From Stappia sp. BW2 (GTDB lineage Bacteria; Pseudomonadota; Alphaproteobacteria; Rhizobiales; Stappiaceae), in NCBI RefSeq assembly GCF_008107695.1, contig NZ_VIRG01000070.1:1674001-1738000 (forward strand): a stretch of DNA of 64,000 bases. The letters are read 5' to 3'. A model generated the notes under the pieces. That model had not been told where the DNA came from, did not search any database, and saw only the letters and a program-made list of their open reading frames with translations. Position numbers and translations under genes: made by a program. Positions 62,049-64,000 of this stretch are shown here, piece by piece (the first letter of the stretch is position 1; the number at the start of each line of letters is the position of its first letter).

Positions 62049-63587
62049 ATGTCAGACGCCGCCCCATCTGGCCGTCGAGGAAGAAGCGCACGCCGCGAAC
62101 GCCGGCAAGCAGGCCCCGCCAGCCTGGCCATTCCGTATATCTCGCGCAACATTCCGAACTTCGACATTCTGAGCGACGAAGGCGCGGAACGAATTGAAGC
62201 CAACACCGACCGAATTCTCGCCGAAATCGGCCTCGAATTCCGGGACGATCCGGAGGTTATCGGCATCTGGAAGGAAGCCGGTGCTGATGTCGACGGCGAA
62301 CGCGTCCGCTTTCCCAAAGGCATGCTGCAGGAGCTGGTGAAAACGGCTCCCTCGCAATTTACCCAACACGCACGCAATCCTGCCCGCAACGTGGAGATCG
62401 GCGGCAACAACCTCGTCTTTGCTCCGGTCTACGGTCCTCCCTTCGTCACCGATCTCGACAAGGGTCGTCGGTATGGCACGATCGAGGATTTCCGCAACTT
62501 CGTGAAACTGGCCTATATGTCGCCCTGGATGCACCATTCCGGGGGCACCGTGTGCGAGCCTGTCGACCTGCCGGTCAACAAGCGGCATTTCGATATGGTC
62601 TATTCCCATATCAAGTACTCCGACAAACCGTTCATGGGATCGGTCACCGCGCCGGAGCGCGCCGAAGATTCCGTCAAGATGGCGCAGATCACCTTCGGGG
62701 AAGAATTCGTCGACCAGAACTGCGTCATGATCCAGTTGATCAATGCCAATTCACCTCTGGTTTTCGATGCGACCATGCTTGGCGCCCTGAAGGTCTACGC
62801 CCGGCATAATCAGGCCTGTATCGTTTCGCCGTTCATTCTGGCAGGTGCCATGAGCCCGGTGACGGTTGCCGGTACACTGTCGCAGGTATTGGCAGAAGCC
62901 CTGGCAGGTTGCGCCCTCACACAGTTGATTCGTCCCGGTGCGCCGGTCGTTTTCGGTGCCTTCGTGAGCTCGATTTCCATGCAGTCCGGCGCACCGACCT
63001 TCGGCAGCCCGGAAGGGTCCCTGCTTCTCAATGGTGCAGCGAAGCTCGCCCGCAGGCATAATCTGCCATTCCGCTCGGGCGGTTCGTTCACCGCCTCCAA
63101 GACCCCGGACGCGCAATCCGCACAGGAGTCCGCCCAGACCATTCTGGCGACAGTGCAATCCGGTGTGAACTTCTGTCTGCATGCGGCAGGTTGGCTGGAA
63201 GGTGGCCTGTGCTCGTCTTACGAAAAATTCGTGATGGACGCGGACCAGCTCGGCATGATGCATGTTCTGGCCAAGGGGATCGAGATTTCCGAAGAGACCC
63301 TGGCGATGGATGCGCTTCAGGAAGTGGGCCCAGGCGGCCATTTCCTTGGCGCCGCGCACACGCAGCGCAACTTTGAGAGCGCCTTCTTCAGGTCCTCCAT
63401 CGCGGACAACAACTCATACGAGCAATGGCTTGCCGACGGGCAACTGAATGCCGCACAGCGGGCCAACGCACGCTGGAAGGAACAGCTGGCGGGCTATACC
63501 GGCCCTGAGCTGGACCCTGGCATTGACGAGGCCCTGATAGCGTTCATGACCGAGCGCAAGAGCTCCTTCCCGGACAGCAACGTCTGA
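62049..63587 (+). CDS. Trimethylamine methyltransferase (MttB) family protein, non-pyrrolysine
   Basis: 512 aa with GGGAG before the ATG. The MttB-type barrel is recognisable (FDILSDEGAERIEANTDRIL, GGTVCEPVDLPVNKRHFD, SPVTVAGTLSQVLAEALAG). The reading frame has no in-frame amber codon, so it belongs to the large non-pyrrolysine group that includes glycine betaine methyltransferase MtgB; methyl transfer from a quaternary amine to a corrinoid protein is the expected reaction. No corrinoid protein gene is adjacent. It begins with an Arg-rich stretch (GRRGRSARRERRQ). A strong terminator follows. Confidence 0.92.
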   Translation: MSDAAPSGRRGRSARRERRQAGPASLAIPYISRNIPNFDILSDEGAERIEANTDRILAEIGLEFRDDPEVIGIWKEAGADVDGERVRFPKGMLQELVKTAPSQFTQHARNPARNVEIGGNNLVFAPVYGPPFVTDLDKGRRYGTIEDFRNFVKLAYMSPWMHHSGGTVCEPVDLPVNKRHFDMVYSHIKYSDKPFMGSVTAPERAEDSVKMAQITFGEEFVDQNCVMIQLINANSPLVFDATMLGALKVYARHNQACIVSPFILAGAMSPVTVAGTLSQVLAEALAGCALTQLIRPGAPVVFGAFVSSISMQSGAPTFGSPEGSLLLNGAAKLARRHNLPFRSGGSFTASKTPDAQSAQESAQTILATVQSGVNFCLHAAGWLEGGLCSSYEKFVMDADQLGMMHVLAKGIEISEETLAMDALQEVGPGGHFLGAAHTQRNFESAFFRSSIADNNSYEQWLADGQLNAAQRANARWKEQLAGYTGPELDPGIDEALIAFMTERKSSFPDSNV

Positions 63588-63610
63588 TCCTGTTCATAAA
63601 TTCAGCTACG

Positions 63611-63640
63611 CGCCCCGCAATTTTGCGGGGCGTTTGTTTT
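63611..63640 (+). terminator. Rho-independent terminator after the MttB-family gene
   Basis: CGCCCCGC-AATTTT-GCGGGGCG followed by TTTGTTTT, 23 bp after the stop. Confidence 0.95.
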
Positions 63641-63956
63641 AAAGTGATTTTCAAATCCTGCTCTTGCAAACCTGCCACGTTTTTTAACAACAATCAGAAG
63701 AACTACGTTTTTTTATGTATGTAGCCTTTTCCAGCATTTCTGCATGGGATAAAGGTTGCCAAACCCTGCGTTTGCGAGGTAGCTGGAAACGCTGTTTGGC
63801 ATGGGATAAGCTTACGCAGGGCAGCAGTGGGACTGGGTCGCGCCGGTCTTCGATTTTTCTTGAGGGAGCTTGCACGAATGACTGTTTACAAATTGTAAGT
63901 TTCCATATGTAACTCAATAACTTGACTGTTCCCAACTAATAAAAACAGGTTGTTCT
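63641..63956. other. AT-rich non-coding region with direct repeats and a palindrome
   Basis: About 315 bp without a convincing gene. GCATGGGATAA occurs at 63743-63753 and 63798-63808 (55 bp apart). TTACAA-A-TTGTAA at 63886-63898 is a perfect palindrome 58 bp before a possible start codon. This may be the regulatory region of the gene that begins at the window edge. Confidence 0.45.
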
Positions 63957-64000
63957 GTGGCGTCGCTTACATCAAACATCGATATTCTTGGTTATTCTAC
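63957..64000 (+). CDS. Possible start of a next gene (partial)
   Basis: A GTG at 63957 with AGG 7 bp upstream opens a frame that is free of stops to the edge (VASLTSNIDILGYS). Only 14 codons are visible, so no function can be given; the polar Ser/Thr/Asn-rich beginning resembles some large surface proteins, which is only a hint. Confidence 0.25.
   Translation, partial: MASLTSNIDILGYS

Noticed and set aside
62049..63587. Pyrrolysine-containing MttB
   Set aside because: The 512-codon frame is complete without an in-frame TAG, and no pyl genes are nearby.

Overview
The window looks like chromosomal DNA of a marine or host-associated alphaproteobacterium of the order Hyphomicrobiales, most probably the Stappiaceae (Roseibium/Labrenzia/Stappia group). 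This is inferred from the moderately high GC content, the alaC-hom-glpX-recJ block, heterotetrameric sarcosine oxidase, a non-pyrrolysine MttB-family protein beside betaine-homocysteine methyltransferase, class I PHA synthase, and several c-di-GMP proteins. No phylogenetic computation was possible. No rRNA, tRNA, CRISPR array, transposase or integrase was seen.

Layout. 1-6400: a minus-strand cluster with a caspase/Sel1 protein, a Gly-rich lipoprotein, a second caspase with an EF-hand, a secreted protein, and a CHASE2 sensor cut by the window edge; two CRP-type sites sit in front of its genes. 6578-9610: GNAT acetyltransferase, ornithine cyclodeaminase-like protein, Ca2+/H+ antiporter. 9743-14890: a five-gene branched-chain amino acid type ABC importer. 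15372-21233: PPOX-fold protein, M3 oligopeptidase, DUF423 membrane protein, and a P450-acyltransferase pair. 21235-28869: glutathione-dependent formaldehyde oxidation (adhC, fghA) divergent from soxBDAG. 28948-31098: HD-GYP and EEP proteins. 31109-35352: two successive NUDIX-PiT phosphate transporter pairs. 35466-36769: carbon-nitrogen hydrolase and a small membrane protein. 36855-42292: recJ, glpX, hom and an aminotransferase. 42638-48666: degenerate GGDEF protein, small lipoprotein, phaC and a PAS-GAF-GGDEF-EAL protein. 48945-54258: hypotheticals, agmatinase, CDF exporter, guanine deaminase. 54302-57501: MFS exporter with a divergent SoxR-like MerR regulator, then a MATE pump. 57604-59366: rpsI, rplM and a PaaI thioesterase. 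59527-63587: a secreted TIM-barrel-like protein, bmt, and an MttB-family methyltransferase.

How the genes fit together. bmt and mttB would demethylate glycine betaine or related methylamines, and soxBDAG would oxidise the resulting sarcosine to glycine. The one-carbon unit passes to tetrahydrofolate or is released as formaldehyde, which adhC and fghA oxidise to formate. A cluster of TGCGAC half-sites lies between adhC and soxB and could coordinate the two operons.

Most unusual parts. (1) The caspase-CHASE2 locus, whose two CRP-like sites both sit at class II spacing to a -10-like hexamer; since CHASE2 domains are often attached to nucleotide cyclases, this could be a cAMP-wired bacterial caspase system. 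(2) A SoxR-like regulator that lacks two of the four iron-sulfur cysteines but faces a nearly canonical SoxR box. (3) The repeated NUDIX-PiT module. (4) An HD-GYP gene whose ribosome-binding site lies inside the sox operon terminator hairpin.
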